Shown here piece by piece: positions 7,397 through 16,830 of a DNA stretch of 64,000 nt (the first letter of the stretch is position 1; each line of letters starts with the position of its first letter). Below the pieces are notes generated by a model that ran no database searches, was not told the origin of the DNA, and saw nothing but the letters and a program-made list of their open reading frames with translations. Position numbers and translations under genes: made by a program. Source of the stretch: JBDREC01 sp043820105 [NCBI: Pseudomonadota bacterium]. GTDB lineage: Bacteria; Bdellovibrionota_F; JAHFAK01. The stretch is taken from NCBI GenBank assembly GCA_043820105.1, contig JBDREC010000095.1:37468-101467 (forward strand), read 5' to 3'.

Positions 7397-8716
7397 GTGA
7401 AAAAAACTGGATTTAATAAAATCTTTTTAATAATCATTTTTTTCTTCCTATATCTTATAAAGTCACTAGTTTTCGCTCAAATGAACATTCCAGAAATTGA
7501 TCAAGAGGCAGGATGCAAGTACTTATATGACATAATTCTACTAACGAAAAGATATCACATAAATCAAAATGAATCCTGTTTCAATGCAGCTGCCTATGAT
7601 GCATATTTCCAAGCAGTAATAGAGAATATAAAAGATATTCAATTACAAAATGAGATGCTGAGCACACTCGAAGAACCAGATGAAACTAACTGCTTATTAT
7701 TGAAAACAGTCTACAATAACCACAAATTATTTAATATGAATTCAAATCTAGAATTTGAAAATCTGATTTCAGCCTCCTTGGAAATTTACCTATCAAATCT
7801 AGATCCTTATTCAAAATATTATCACAATATTGATTTTAATGAATATATTTCAAGAAAAGGTTTTTCTCTAATAAAGAGAAAACATGGATATGAAGTAAAT
7901 TATATCAAAACAAGCTCACCGTTTAACCAAAAAATAAATATTGGTGATATAATTGTAAAAATAAATAATTATGATTGGTCTTCCTACACAAAAATCCAAA
8001 TCAATAAATTAATTGAAGTGAGCATGGAAAGGGGACGTGTCCTGAATTTCCACATAAACAGAGCTGGAAACTTGATTGAGAACACTATAAAATTTCAAAA
8101 AAGAGCCTTACTAGATGGCAATTTTAACAAAGTAACAAAAGAAGCATATATAAAAATTCCATATTTCTATTCAGGTGTTGCTAATGAAGTCAAAAACCAG
8201 ATAAGAAAACACAACAAAAGTGCAAAAAAAATAACATTAGATCTGCGGGGCAATAGAGGTGGTATAATTGAAGATGCAATAGAAGTCGCTGATTTATTTA
8301 TTAACCAAAAAGGCCATGAAAGAGATACTGTTTTATTGCTTTCCCTAATCAAGGGGCCTTTAGATGGAGATCATATAGCTGAATTAACATATGCCAGGGA
8401 TAATGAAAAACTTACAAGTCTTCCACTAAGAGTCCTGGTGGATAAAAATACAGCCAGTAGTGCGGAAATACTAGCAGGTATTTTACAGTATTACAAAAGA
8501 GCTACAATAGTAGGATATAAATATGGAGATGAAAATAAAATGACCACCTATGGTAAAGGCACAGTGCAAGATGTCTTTAATAAAATATCTTCTTTGAATC
8601 AAGAGACCTACTTTGGAACAATAACAATTACCTCAGGTCAATATTATCTTCCATCTGGCAGATCAATAGATCAAGTTGGAATTACACCAGATATTATAGT
8701 GGAAATAGAAGAGTAA
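7397..8716 (+). CDS. S41 family (C-terminal processing) secreted peptidase
   Basis: 439 residues starting at GTG, with a hydrophobic signal peptide ending in LVFAQ. A PDZ-like segment (INIGDIIVKINNYDW) precedes the protease core. The S41 catalytic pair is visible: Ser in DKNTASSAEILAG (S354 or S355) and Lys387 in YGKGTVQ, followed by the substrate-groove strand GQYYLPSGRSIDQVGITPD typical of CtpA/Prc. The Ser-Lys spacing is several residues longer than in E. coli Prc. It should act in the periplasm, trimming or degrading envelope proteins from their C-termini. It is monocistronic, with no strong Shine-Dalgarno. Confidence 0.85.
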   Translation: MKKTGFNKIFLIIIFFFLYLIKSLVFAQMNIPEIDQEAGCKYLYDIILLTKRYHINQNESCFNAAAYDAYFQAVIENIKDIQLQNEMLSTLEEPDETNCLLLKTVYNNHKLFNMNSNLEFENLISASLEIYLSNLDPYSKYYHNIDFNEYISRKGFSLIKRKHGYEVNYIKTSSPFNQKINIGDIIVKINNYDWSSYTKIQINKLIEVSMERGRVLNFHINRAGNLIENTIKFQKRALLDGNFNKVTKEAYIKIPYFYSGVANEVKNQIRKHNKSAKKITLDLRGNRGGIIEDAIEVADLFINQKGHERDTVLLLSLIKGPLDGDHIAELTYARDNEKLTSLPLRVLVDKNTASSAEILAGILQYYKRATIVGYKYGDENKMTTYGKGTVQDVFNKISSLNQETYFGTITITSGQYYLPSGRSIDQVGITPDIIVEIEE

Positions 8717-8745
8717 AAATAAGAAAATATAAAACATTGAAATGC

Positions 8746-9402
8746 TTACTCAGCGTCAGCTTGTGTTGCAAGAGGCAAATCACCAAGCAATTCTTCTTTC
8801 ACAGCCCCAATTGTACTTTTTTTTGCTTCACACTCAGTACATGCCACAGCTGCAATAGCAGTAACTTCAGATTCGTCTATTCTAACATCAAAAATATTAT
8901 AAGGATCAATCAAGGCATCTGCCACCTTATCAATTCGTGAAGCCATAGTTTCAATTCTGTCGCACACTGCGCGCCTTGAATCAAACTCTGCATTAAGAGC
9001 AGGCTTGTCTTGCAAAGCACTTTCAACCTGAGCTATACTTGCAGTACAACCTTCACCATTACAAAAACCCAGCTCAGATAAAACTTTTTCATTTATGTAC
9101 CATTGCTTTCTGTCACAAACAGCCTGTATAGTCCTATCAGATTTGTCATTCATGATTTTGACTTGCCCTTCAATTTTTTCAACATATCGATCAAAACATT
9201 CTCTATTTGTTCTATACATTTCAAGAGTATCTCTATCCCTGAAAAATGATTCTAGCATTCCAATTTTATTTTCAGTACCAGGATAATTTTCAAAAAAATC
9301 GCCATCTGGCACATTACAAGGCTTTCCTTGTGAACTTGCAAACAGATTAAAAGATAATACTAGACACCCTAATATTATAGAAATAAAGATAGATTTTATC
9401 AT
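8746..9402 (-). CDS. secreted Cys-containing protein, unknown function
   Basis: 218 residues with a clear signal peptide (a lysine, a long hydrophobic core, then FASSQG) and ten Cys residues in the mature part, including GFCNGEGC and ACTECEAKK. The mature part looks largely helical with many charged residues. The even number of Cys in an exported protein suggests disulphides. No family is recognised. The start is supported by GGAGGAATCATG. It is convergent with the S41 protease gene and ends 29 nt away from it. Confidence 0.6.
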   Translation of the reverse strand: MIKSIFISIILGCLVLSFNLFASSQGKPCNVPDGDFFENYPGTENKIGMLESFFRDRDTLEMYRTNRECFDRYVEKIEGQVKIMNDKSDRTIQAVCDRKQWYINEKVLSELGFCNGEGCTASIAQVESALQDKPALNAEFDSRRAVCDRIETMASRIDKVADALIDPYNIFDVRIDESEVTAIAAVACTECEAKKSTIGAVKEELLGDLPLATQADAE

Positions 9403-9417
9403 GATTCCTCCAAAATA

Positions 9418-9439
9418 ATAAGTTAATAAAGTAACTTAT
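9418..9439 (-). promoter_or_regulatory. inverted repeat in leader of secreted protein gene
   Basis: Perfect arms ATAAGTTA and TAACTTAT with a 6-nt spacer, 15 nt upstream of the start codon at 9402 and just outside the Shine-Dalgarno. It could be an operator or a leader hairpin. Confidence 0.35.
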
Positions 9440-9595
9440 CCCACTTTCTTGTTTTTATACCATGAAAGAAATATGCCAAAAGTCACAAACGAAATTCTCT
9501 TCTTTTTTTCAGGCACTTACTGAAATCTGAAATGTTTTTTTATGTTAAAAGCGCTTATTTTTTGACCTTTTCTTACATTTTTTCTAAAAACCCTT

Positions 9596-10474
9596 ATGTT
9601 AAAAAATAAAAAGATTGCCATAATTGGAGCAGGACCTGCTGGAGTTTCATGCGCTATTCAACTTAAACGCCTGGGTTATGATCCTTTAATATTCGAAAAA
9701 GATATAATTGGTGGTTTATTAAACAGTGCCAATTCTGTTGAAAACTACCCTGGCTTTCATAAACCCATAAGTGGGCGGATATTGATAGACCAATTCAAAA
9801 AACATCTATCAAGGCTTAAAATAAAAATCATCAAGGAAAAGATTATTGTTTGTAATTTTAAAAAAGATATTTTTCTAATTAAATCTGACATTAACACATA
9901 CAATTGTGATAAACTAGTTATAGCCTCTGGAACTGAGGCAAAAAAAGCAGCTGCTATAATAAATGAAAACCTCGACAGAGTATATAATGAAGTTCTTCCT
10001 TTACTTAACAAAAAAAATAAAAAAATTGTTATAATAGGAGCTTCAGATGCTGCCTTTGATTATGCTTTATCTTTACAAAAAAACAATGAAGTAATAATCC
10101 TTGGCAGAAGTCAAAAGCATAAATGCCTTGAATTGCTCCATGATAAAGTCCTTAAAGCAAAGAACGCACAATATTTAAATAATACAATCATAAAACAATT
10201 ATCAAAAAAGAAAACTTATCTGCTTCTAAATTGCCAAAATAAAAGCAAAACATTTAGCATTAAAGCTGATTATTTATTATTTGCCATAGGCAGAAAAGCA
10301 AAGCTTGATTTTTTATCTAAAACATTGAATGAAACGAAATCAAAATTAATTAAAGAAAAAAAATTGTTTCTTATTGGAGATGTTAACAATGAACTCTACC
10401 GCCAATGTGCAATCGCAGTTGGTGATGGAATCAAAGCGGCCATGGAGATCGACTTAAATGAAGGTATTTGCTAA
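9596..10474 (+). CDS. thioredoxin-reductase-like FAD/NAD(P)H flavoprotein without CxxC
   Basis: 292 residues with the two-dinucleotide-fold plan of low-molecular-weight thioredoxin reductases: N-terminal FAD site GAGPAGVSCAIQL, GGLLNSANSVENYPGF, the NAD(P)H-domain site IIGASDAAFDYA, and the final FAD motif FLIGDVN...AVGDGIKAA. The redox CxxC normally in the NADPH domain is absent, so it resembles TrxR-like ferredoxin/flavodoxin reductases more than true TrxR. It overlaps the next gene by 17 nt, implying coupled expression, so it may feed electrons to that radical SAM protein. That link is inference. Confidence 0.8.
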   Translation: MLKNKKIAIIGAGPAGVSCAIQLKRLGYDPLIFEKDIIGGLLNSANSVENYPGFHKPISGRILIDQFKKHLSRLKIKIIKEKIIVCNFKKDIFLIKSDINTYNCDKLVIASGTEAKKAAAIINENLDRVYNEVLPLLNKKNKKIVIIGASDAAFDYALSLQKNNEVIILGRSQKHKCLELLHDKVLKAKNAQYLNNTIIKQLSKKKTYLLLNCQNKSKTFSIKADYLLFAIGRKAKLDFLSKTLNETKSKLIKEKKLFLIGDVNNELYRQCAIAVGDGIKAAMEIDLNEGIC

Positions 10475-11426
10475 ATCTGAAAATAAAAATCTTGCTACAG
10501 TATACTTGGCAGAATTTGAAAATAAAAAACGAATTGAATTTGTTGAATCAATACAACCTCCTTTTTCAAGAGAGGAAAAATGGGTTTTAATTCTTTCCAC
10601 ATTATTTGGCTGTCCTGTTAATTGCCCGATTTGTGATGCTTCACAAAGATATGAAGGCAAGTTATCAAAAGAACAAATTCTTGATCAAATAGATTACATG
10701 GTTAATCTAAGATATCCAAATAAAATTATTCCTGCAAAAAAATTAAAAATTCAATTCGCCAGAATGGGAGAACCCTCTTTTAACAAGAATGTACTTGAAG
10801 CGTTAAAGGCTCTTCCTGAAAGATACAATGCTCCTGGATTATTTCCATGCATATCAACAGTTGCACCTATTGGCACAGAAGAGTTTTTCGAACAATTAAT
10901 TAAAATTAAAAATGCTTATTACAAAGGAACTTTTCAACTCCAATTTTCAATACATTCTACAAACCAAGATCAAAGAGATAAGTTAATTCCAGTGAAAAAG
11001 TGGAGCTTTAATCATATAGTTAAATATTCAAATGAGTTTTGGACAGCAAAAGATAGAAAAATAACCCTAAATTTCGCGCTTTTAAATAATGTGGAAATTG
11101 ATAGTAATGTTTTAAAAACCTTTTTTGATCCTGAAAAGTTTTTAATAAAAATTACCCCAATAAACCCAACATATAAAACTAAAGAAAACAATCTTGCTGA
11201 TTCAATAAATTTTGGCTTTTCAATAGATCAAAACAACAAAATACAAACTGATAAAGTTAATTCACAAATTACTAAAATCAAAGAAGCTGGTTTTGATGTT
11301 ATATTAAGCATTGGTGAACTGGAAGAAAACCAGATTGGATCAAACTGTGGGCAATATCTTATCAGTCATTTAAACAACAAGAAAAATCTCGAATATGGAT
11401 ATAAACAAAAAATTAATGACATATAG
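10458..11426 (+). CDS. RlmN/Cfr-like radical SAM protein, divergent
   Basis: 322 residues. The radical SAM cluster motif is C52-x3-C56-x2-C59 in FGCPVNCPICDAS. RlmN family landmarks follow: FARMGEPSFN (compare MGMGEP), QFSIHSTNQDQRDKLIP (compare SLHAPNDELRD), LLNNVEID, and a late Cys297 in GSNCGQY matching the methyl-carrying Cys of RlmN/Cfr. The N-terminal RNA-binding helical domain of RlmN is largely missing, and the second essential Cys seven residues before the cluster (Cys118 in E. coli) is Ile45 here. It may be a methyltransferase-like enzyme with a different substrate or chemistry. It overlaps the flavoprotein gene. Confidence 0.78.
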   Translation: MKVFAKSENKNLATVYLAEFENKKRIEFVESIQPPFSREEKWVLILSTLFGCPVNCPICDASQRYEGKLSKEQILDQIDYMVNLRYPNKIIPAKKLKIQFARMGEPSFNKNVLEALKALPERYNAPGLFPCISTVAPIGTEEFFEQLIKIKNAYYKGTFQLQFSIHSTNQDQRDKLIPVKKWSFNHIVKYSNEFWTAKDRKITLNFALLNNVEIDSNVLKTFFDPEKFLIKITPINPTYKTKENNLADSINFGFSIDQNNKIQTDKVNSQITKIKEAGFDVILSIGELEENQIGSNCGQYLISHLNNKKNLEYGYKQKINDI

Positions 11427-11439
11427 TCCAAATTACAAC

Positions 11440-11510
11440 TCACGCCGTACGCTGTACGCCGTACGCTGTACACTAACTTACAGCTTACCACTTACAGCTT
11501 ACAGCTTAAA
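11440..11510. repeat. heptamer repeat array, two unit types
   Basis: GTACGCC/GTACGCT units (about 11443-11470) are followed by CTTACAG/CTTACCA units (11477-11508). It occupies nearly the whole gap between the RlmN-like and the GyrI-like genes. Confidence 0.75.
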
Positions 11511-11525
11511 CAAGAGGCAAATCCC

Positions 11526-12002
11526 ATGAAACAAAATTACGAAAAAGAATGCTGTCCCAAATTTAATCCCGAACCCTGGAATGAAAAAGAAATCAACTGG
11601 GACAATAAAAAATTTCTTAAAGACAAAATCACCTCAGTTTTTCACATTCCTTTAAATTTTGGTTCTGTAATGAAAAAGAACATGGAAAAAATGATCCAAT
11701 GTGAAGCATGTAATGAAAACACCCTTTGGCTGACAGATGAAAGCAAGCTATTTGGAACTGACCTTTTTATTTCAACTGAAAAAGAAATTCCAGACACTGA
11801 AATTGAAACTATTTCTGGCGCATTTCTAACAAAGGTTTTTGAAGGCCCTTATAAAGACGCAGGAAAATGGTGCGCCCAAATGAATGAATATGTAAAATCG
11901 CAAGGCAAAGAAGTGAAAAAGTTATATCACTTCTATACAACTTGTCCAAAGTGTGCTAAAAAATATGGGAAAAATTATGCTGTTTTATTTGCTAAGGTTT
12001 GA
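11526..12002 (+). CDS. GyrI-like small-molecule-binding domain protein (tentative)
   Basis: 158 residues, soluble. Landmarks are WNEKEINWDNKKFLKD, FHIPLNFGSVMKKNM, a strand with GAFLTKVFEGPYKDAGKW, and a Cys-containing end TTCPKCAKKYGKNYAVLFAKV. Further Cys occur at the start (ECCPKF) and in CEACNEN. It resembles an uncharacterised bacterial family with a GyrI/SOUL-like fold whose C-terminal CPKCAKKYG motif is conserved; the assignment is from memory of family appearance. The two C-x-x-C pairs could bind metal. It overlaps the convergent kinase gene by 11 nt at its 3' end. Confidence 0.5.
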   Translation: MKQNYEKECCPKFNPEPWNEKEINWDNKKFLKDKITSVFHIPLNFGSVMKKNMEKMIQCEACNENTLWLTDESKLFGTDLFISTEKEIPDTEIETISGAFLTKVFEGPYKDAGKWCAQMNEYVKSQGKEVKKLYHFYTTCPKCAKKYGKNYAVLFAKV

Positions 12003-14304
12003 TTTTTTTAATCTTTGACCACTTAATTATTTTTTCCTTTAAAACTTCAAATAAAATTGGCTTTATAATATAATCATTCATTCCTGATCTAAGGCTTTTT
12101 ATTTTTACTTCTTCTTGAATGTCCGCTGAAAGAGCTATTATTGGTAACTCTGAAAACCCTGCTTCACGGATTCTCTTGCAAGCCTCAATTCCATTTCTGG
12201 TTGGCAAGTAAATATCCATTAATACCATGTCATATAAATTTTTTTCCACCATTTCAACGACTTCAATGCCATCTTTTGCAATATCAATTATACAATCAAG
12301 TCTTTGAAGCATCTCTTTAAGCAGAAAAGAGTTTGCCTTGTTATCTTCAGCAACTAGAATTTTTAAATTCTTTTCAGGCATTCCAAGGACATTATTTTCT
12401 TTGCGGTCACTACCTCGCTTTTTATTTAAATTAAGACCTTTTCGCAACCTTATAGTAAAATAAAATTCACTTCCTTTGCCTATTTCAGAATTTATCTGAA
12501 TTTCCCCCCCCATTAACTCAATTAAACTTTTTGTAATAGCAAGTCCCAAACCCGTTCCACCATATTTCCTGGTAATGGACATATCTCCTTGAGTAAAGCT
12601 ATTAAAAATAATATCTTGTTTTTCTTTCGACATTCCTATTCCGGTATCTTTAACAGAGATGGCGATAATGTATGCACCATCAGCACTTTTGGGATATTCT
12701 ATTAAAGAACCCGTAATTGATATTTCACCTTTTGCAGTAAACTTTACAGCATTGCTCAGAAGGTTTAAAAATATCTGTTTTATTCTATTGGAATCGCCAA
12801 GTAAAACAGAAGGAATATTTGAATCTAAATTAATTGTTATTTTAACTGTTCGGTCAATAATGCGAGCACTAATTATTTTAACAACAGATTCAATTACATG
12901 AAAAAGGTCAAACTCAATCATTTCAAGATCAATCTGTCTTGCTTCAATCTTTGAAATATCTAAAATATCATTAATTAAAGATAAAAGAATTTCACCGCTT
13001 CTATTAATAATCTCAACATATTCTCGCTGATAATCAGACAACTTTGTATCAACTAGCAATTCTGAAAATCCAATAACTGAATTTAAGGGTGTCCTAATTT
13101 CATGTGACATTACAGCTAAAAATTCAGATTTTGCCTGGCTTGAAACTTCTGCGTGTTTTTTAGCTTCCAAAAGGGCTTTTTCCATCGTTTTTCTAAGGGT
13201 CAAATCCATTACAGCACCACGAAACCCCATAAATGAGTTTTCAAGATCAAAATATGGTATGCCGCTCATAACAATCCAAACAAATGACCCATTTTTATGA
13301 ACACCTAAAATTTCAAAATTCTGAAAAGATTCCTTACGGTTTACTAAAGTAATTAAAAATTTACTTATAATGCTTTGATAGTCAGAATGAATGATTGATT
13401 TAAAATGCCTTCCCAAAAGCTCTCCTGGCTTATATCCCAAAATCTTTTCTACAACTGGACTAGAATAAACAAATTTACCATAGGTATTAATTTCCCAAAT
13501 CCAAGTCATGAAATTATCTGACACATCCAGAAATCTTTGTTCACTATACTTCAATCTATCCAAAATTCTTTTTTGAGCTGAAATATCTTCAGCCACTTTT
13601 ATATAATTTATTATTTTACCTTTTTTATTTTTCACAGGCGAAATAGAAGCAGATTCCCAATACGCCCCTCCAGTTTTCTTGCTATTATAAAACTCTCCCC
13701 TCCAAACATCTCCAGATGAAATTGTTTTCCATAGTTTCTCATACTCTTCCCTTGGTTTATCTAAAGATTTAAAAATTCCGGGGTTTTTCCCCTTTACATC
13801 ATCCAAATTAAAACCTGTAACTTTTGTAAACTTTGGATTTATATATTCAATCCGTCCTTTTATATCAGTAATAACAATTAGGCTAGAGCTTTGTTCAACA
13901 GCTTGAGTAAGCTTGATCATTTGCTTTTCGACATTGGCAAGATCAAGAACTTTATTAATCACAATATTTATTATTTTCAAATAATTTTGTTCGGAATCCT
14001 TTACTATATAGTCCGAAGCTCCCTTTTTCAGTGCCTTTACAGCAATCTCTTCTGATCCGAGGCCTGTGGTAAAAATAAAGGGTGTGTCATCTATGAATTC
14101 TACAATATCAAAAGCTGTGCCATCTTCTAAAATATAATCCAACAAAACAATATCAAACTTTCTATTAATAAGTTGTTTTTTTCCATCTTCAATTGAACTA
14201 GATATTGTTAAATTAAATGGTAATTTATTATTTTCGATATATTTTTCTATTAAAAGTTGATCAAATTTATTATCTTCCAGAAGGAGAATTTCGATTTTTC
14301 CCAT
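11992..14304 (-). CDS. hybrid sensor histidine kinase (REC-PAS-PAS-HisKA-HATPase-REC)
   Basis: 770 residues, no membrane segment, so cytoplasmic. N-terminal receiver (LLLEDNKFDQ, VLLDYILEDGTAFD with phospho-Asp, KKGASDYIVKD); PAS 1 near 130-245 (SSSLIVITDIKGRIEYINPKF) and PAS 2 near 250-375 with PAC ends; HisKA with FLAVMSHEIRTPLNSVIGFSELL; HATPase with LLSNAVKFT, DTGIGM and GGTGLGLAITKSLIELMGG; C-terminal receiver with VLMDIYLPTRNG and IKPI. Having receivers at both ends suggests it is itself switched by an upstream kinase. It is the last gene of the operon with the PAP2 protein (7-nt gap) and the NifU-like gene. Confidence 0.92.
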   Translation of the reverse strand: MGKIEILLLEDNKFDQLLIEKYIENNKLPFNLTISSSIEDGKKQLINRKFDIVLLDYILEDGTAFDIVEFIDDTPFIFTTGLGSEEIAVKALKKGASDYIVKDSEQNYLKIINIVINKVLDLANVEKQMIKLTQAVEQSSSLIVITDIKGRIEYINPKFTKVTGFNLDDVKGKNPGIFKSLDKPREEYEKLWKTISSGDVWRGEFYNSKKTGGAYWESASISPVKNKKGKIINYIKVAEDISAQKRILDRLKYSEQRFLDVSDNFMTWIWEINTYGKFVYSSPVVEKILGYKPGELLGRHFKSIIHSDYQSIISKFLITLVNRKESFQNFEILGVHKNGSFVWIVMSGIPYFDLENSFMGFRGAVMDLTLRKTMEKALLEAKKHAEVSSQAKSEFLAVMSHEIRTPLNSVIGFSELLVDTKLSDYQREYVEIINRSGEILLSLINDILDISKIEARQIDLEMIEFDLFHVIESVVKIISARIIDRTVKITINLDSNIPSVLLGDSNRIKQIFLNLLSNAVKFTAKGEISITGSLIEYPKSADGAYIIAISVKDTGIGMSKEKQDIIFNSFTQGDMSITRKYGGTGLGLAITKSLIELMGGEIQINSEIGKGSEFYFTIRLRKGLNLNKKRGSDRKENNVLGMPEKNLKILVAEDNKANSFLLKEMLQRLDCIIDIAKDGIEVVEMVEKNLYDMVLMDIYLPTRNGIEACKRIREAGFSELPIIALSADIQEEVKIKSLRSGMNDYIIKPILFEVLKEKIIKWSKIKKIKP

Positions 14305-14311
14305 GATCCCT

Positions 14312-15250
14312 TTAACCTTGTTTTGGATTGTATATTTTTTTCTTACTTAAAAAATAGAGGGCATAAAATACAAATACAGTAAGTAAACTACCAATTAAAA
14401 CATCCCACACATAATGATGTCTTAAGTAGATTGCTCCAAAATCAACCATTAATGTAAAGATTAGTGTAGCAACAAATAAATACCTATTTATGAAAAATGC
14501 AAAAAAAGTGATTAACAATGGATAAGCAGCATGCAATGACGGCATAGCTCCAAACACATTGGCACTACGAGAATAAAACTGTGCAAAATAATTTATGCCT
14601 AAGAGCTCATCAAAACGAGCAGCTCCAGCGGCTGAGGGCAAGGCATCTAGCACAGCTGGCCCAAGACCATAACTCTCAATATACCAGGGAGGGGCGGCTG
14701 GATATAGAAAATATATTATCATACCGCAAATATTTATGGCAAAGAATGACCAGGCAAGCTTTGAAAAACATACTTTATCTTTAAAATAAATAACAATTGC
14801 GAAAATAAAAACTTCCCAAATATAGAAAAGATAAGCGAATCCACTCATTAAATCGAAAAAGACATTTGGGTTTTTACGAAAGAGCTCACATAAAATAATT
14901 TTTTCACCATTATATGTTATTCCAAAATAGCTTAGTTCAGCATAATAAATATCATCAACGTGAATTTCACCTCTATATACTTCAATAAATTGAAAGTATT
15001 CATAGCAAAAGCCAACAAGCCAGAACGGGATCATATAAACGACAAACTTCCGAGTTTTTGGATGAGCATAACTAAGACCTAAGCACAAAAAGTCGGCAAA
15101 ATAATGTTCCCATCTTAGACCAATCGCGAAATGAGTAAGAAGCAGATGACCACCAAATAAAATTATTGGCCAAAACCTGTAAACAAATTCAGAGAATTTA
15201 GTTTTCTTTTTATCAAATTTTATATTATGAATACTTGGAAAGTTAGTCAT
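14312..15250 (-). CDS. PAP2-like inositolphosphotransferase/phosphatase membrane protein
   Basis: 312 residues with about six to seven membrane segments. The PAP2 (type 2 phosphatidic acid phosphatase) motifs are visible: PAAPPWY, GAMPSLHAAYPLL with the catalytic His, and LRHHYVWDVLIGSLL with the second His/Asp. The arrangement and the long N-terminal membrane part match the Aur1/Ipt1-like PAP2_3 branch, which works on inositol phospholipids or sphingolipids; the substrate here is unknown. A Shine-Dalgarno (GGAG) lies 8 nt before the ATG. It lies between the NifU-like and kinase genes with short gaps. Confidence 0.8.
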   Translation of the reverse strand: MTNFPSIHNIKFDKKKTKFSEFVYRFWPIILFGGHLLLTHFAIGLRWEHYFADFLCLGLSYAHPKTRKFVVYMIPFWLVGFCYEYFQFIEVYRGEIHVDDIYYAELSYFGITYNGEKIILCELFRKNPNVFFDLMSGFAYLFYIWEVFIFAIVIYFKDKVCFSKLAWSFFAINICGMIIYFLYPAAPPWYIESYGLGPAVLDALPSAAGAARFDELLGINYFAQFYSRSANVFGAMPSLHAAYPLLITFFAFFINRYLFVATLIFTLMVDFGAIYLRHHYVWDVLIGSLLTVFVFYALYFLSKKKIYNPKQG

Positions 15251-15265
15251 TAAATATGCTCCATT

Positions 15266-15910
15266 TTAAGAATCTTCAAAATATTTTTTCTTATACCATT
15301 CTAAAAATTTCATAGCTTCTTCTTTACATTTACCACATCCTGTAGCGATTTTTGTTTGCTCTTGCAACTTTTCAAAATCTGTCGCTCCTTCTAAAACTGC
15401 TTCTTCTATATCTTTGTTTGTTACACCCATACATTCACACACGACTTTTCCAATTGTCTCTGTGATTCTATTGGCCTGATCAGATTTCTTAAAATAATTA
15501 TTAATTGCAGCCCTTAAAGCTTTATCACCAAGCACAGAACAATGTATTTTCCTGTCTGGCAAACCTCCAAGTTCTTTTAAAATATCTTTTGGTTGTATTT
15601 TCAAAGCATCCTCAAGCCTCATGCCGCCATCTTTGGTAACCATCTCAGATAACATAGAAGTTGATCCAATTGCACTAGCACAACCAAAGGTTCTCCACTT
15701 ACAATCTATTATTTTATCATTTTCTTTATCTACTTTAATCCAAACCTTCATCATATCACCGCAGGCAGGATTTCCAACATAACCAATGCCATCAGCTTTA
15801 TATTCATCCTCTTCATCTTTCATAATGTTTCGAGGATTAAAAAAATGATCCTTAACTTTATCAGAATAAAGCCATGAAGAAGGTTTTGTCGTTTCTTTGA
15901 TATTTTCCAT
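15266..15910 (-). CDS. NifU-like Fe-S scaffold (IscU domain + BFD-like [2Fe-2S] domain)
   Basis: 214 residues. The N-terminal IscU domain (to about 140) has the three scaffold cysteines in NPACGDM, FGCASAIGSTSML and KIHCSVLGDKAL, and the C-terminal bacterioferritin-associated-ferredoxin-like domain has four Cys (CECMGVT and TGCGKC). It lacks the C-terminal NifU/Nfu domain. It builds and hands on Fe-S clusters. The nearest likely clients in the window are the radical SAM, LeuC, HypD and hydrogenase proteins. No cysteine desulfurase is adjacent. It is first in an operon with the PAP2 and kinase genes. Confidence 0.9.
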   Translation of the reverse strand: MENIKETTKPSSWLYSDKVKDHFFNPRNIMKDEEDEYKADGIGYVGNPACGDMMKVWIKVDKENDKIIDCKWRTFGCASAIGSTSMLSEMVTKDGGMRLEDALKIQPKDILKELGGLPDRKIHCSVLGDKALRAAINNYFKKSDQANRITETIGKVVCECMGVTNKDIEEAVLEGATDFEKLQEQTKIATGCGKCKEEAMKFLEWYKKKYFEDS

Positions 15911-16060
15911 TAATAAAGTCCTAATTATTTGTTGTTATATTATTTTACAATTTACAACTAATAATAAGCCCCATTAAAGTAGTCAAGTAAAGAAAACAAG
16001 ACCTTAAGTATATTCTTAATCATTGACGGAAGCGAAATATTATGCTTTATTAGTCAGATT

Positions 16061-16828
16061 ATGAAAAAAATAGCAGCTTTAAAAACATTTATTGTAAGCT
16101 TTTCCATCATTCTGGCATTTTCTTTAATTTTAAGCACCTGCACTAAGAAAAATAACAAACAAACCTCAAATGATGATGCAAAAGTTTCTGAGCTTGATAA
16201 AAAGAAAAAAATAATGATTGAAAGACAGCTCAAGTCACGTGGAATAAAAGATGAAAAAGTACTTAAGGCAATGGAAAAAGTTCCCAGGCATTTTTTTGTA
16301 GCAGATGACATGAAAAACCTGGCTTATAGCGATTCTCCACTTCCCATTGGCTTTGATCAAACGATTAGCCAACCATATGTTGTGGCTTTTATGACAGAAG
16401 CAGCTCAAGTTAAAGAAAATGATATTGTCCTGGAAATCGGCACTGGCTCAGGTTATCAGGCCGCTGTTTTATCAGAGCTTGCTAAAGAAGTTTATACAAT
16501 TGAAATATTAGAAGGGCTTGGTAAACAAGCCAAACAAACTTTAAATGAATTAAATTATAAAAATGTTCATGTGCGCGTTGGTGATGGCTATAAGGGCTGG
16601 CCAGAAAAAGCTCCATTTGATGTTATTTTAGTAACAGCTGCCCCAGATCACATTCCACAACCTCTTATTGAGCAACTTAAAATCGGCGGAAAAATTGTAA
16701 TGCCTGTTGGTGAAAAAAATCAAATCTTAAAAAGAATCACAAAAACAAAAAATGGTCTTTCAGAAGAGTCTCTATCTCAGATTTACTTTGTTCCAATGAC
16801 AGGTGAAGCTCAGGAAAAAAACAAATAA
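16061..16828 (+). CDS. pcm: protein-L-isoaspartate O-methyltransferase with export signal
   Basis: 255 residues; the catalytic part starts near residue 50. Pcm motifs are MIERQLKSRGIKDEKVLKAMEKVPRHFF, DSPLPIGFDQTISQPYVVAFMTEAA, the SAM site VLEIGTGSGYQAAVLSEL, and VRVGDGYKGWPEKAPFD. It repairs isoaspartyl residues using SAM. Unusually, a basic-hydrophobic N-terminus (residues 1-28, LILSTC) precedes the domain and looks like a signal peptide, perhaps a lipoprotein with an imperfect lipobox (Thr before Cys). This suggests a periplasmic location, where SAM supply is a puzzle. It is two bases upstream of mltA. Confidence 0.88.
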   Translation: MKKIAALKTFIVSFSIILAFSLILSTCTKKNNKQTSNDDAKVSELDKKKKIMIERQLKSRGIKDEKVLKAMEKVPRHFFVADDMKNLAYSDSPLPIGFDQTISQPYVVAFMTEAAQVKENDIVLEIGTGSGYQAAVLSELAKEVYTIEILEGLGKQAKQTLNELNYKNVHVRVGDGYKGWPEKAPFDVILVTAAPDHIPQPLIEQLKIGGKIVMPVGEKNQILKRITKTKNGLSEESLSQIYFVPMTGEAQEKNK

Positions 16829-16830
16829 CA

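Noticed and set aside
8737-8940. 67-residue plus-strand ORF opposite the Cys-containing secreted protein
   Set aside because: Its Cys and Ser-rich composition is the antisense reflection of the real gene, which has a signal peptide and Shine-Dalgarno.
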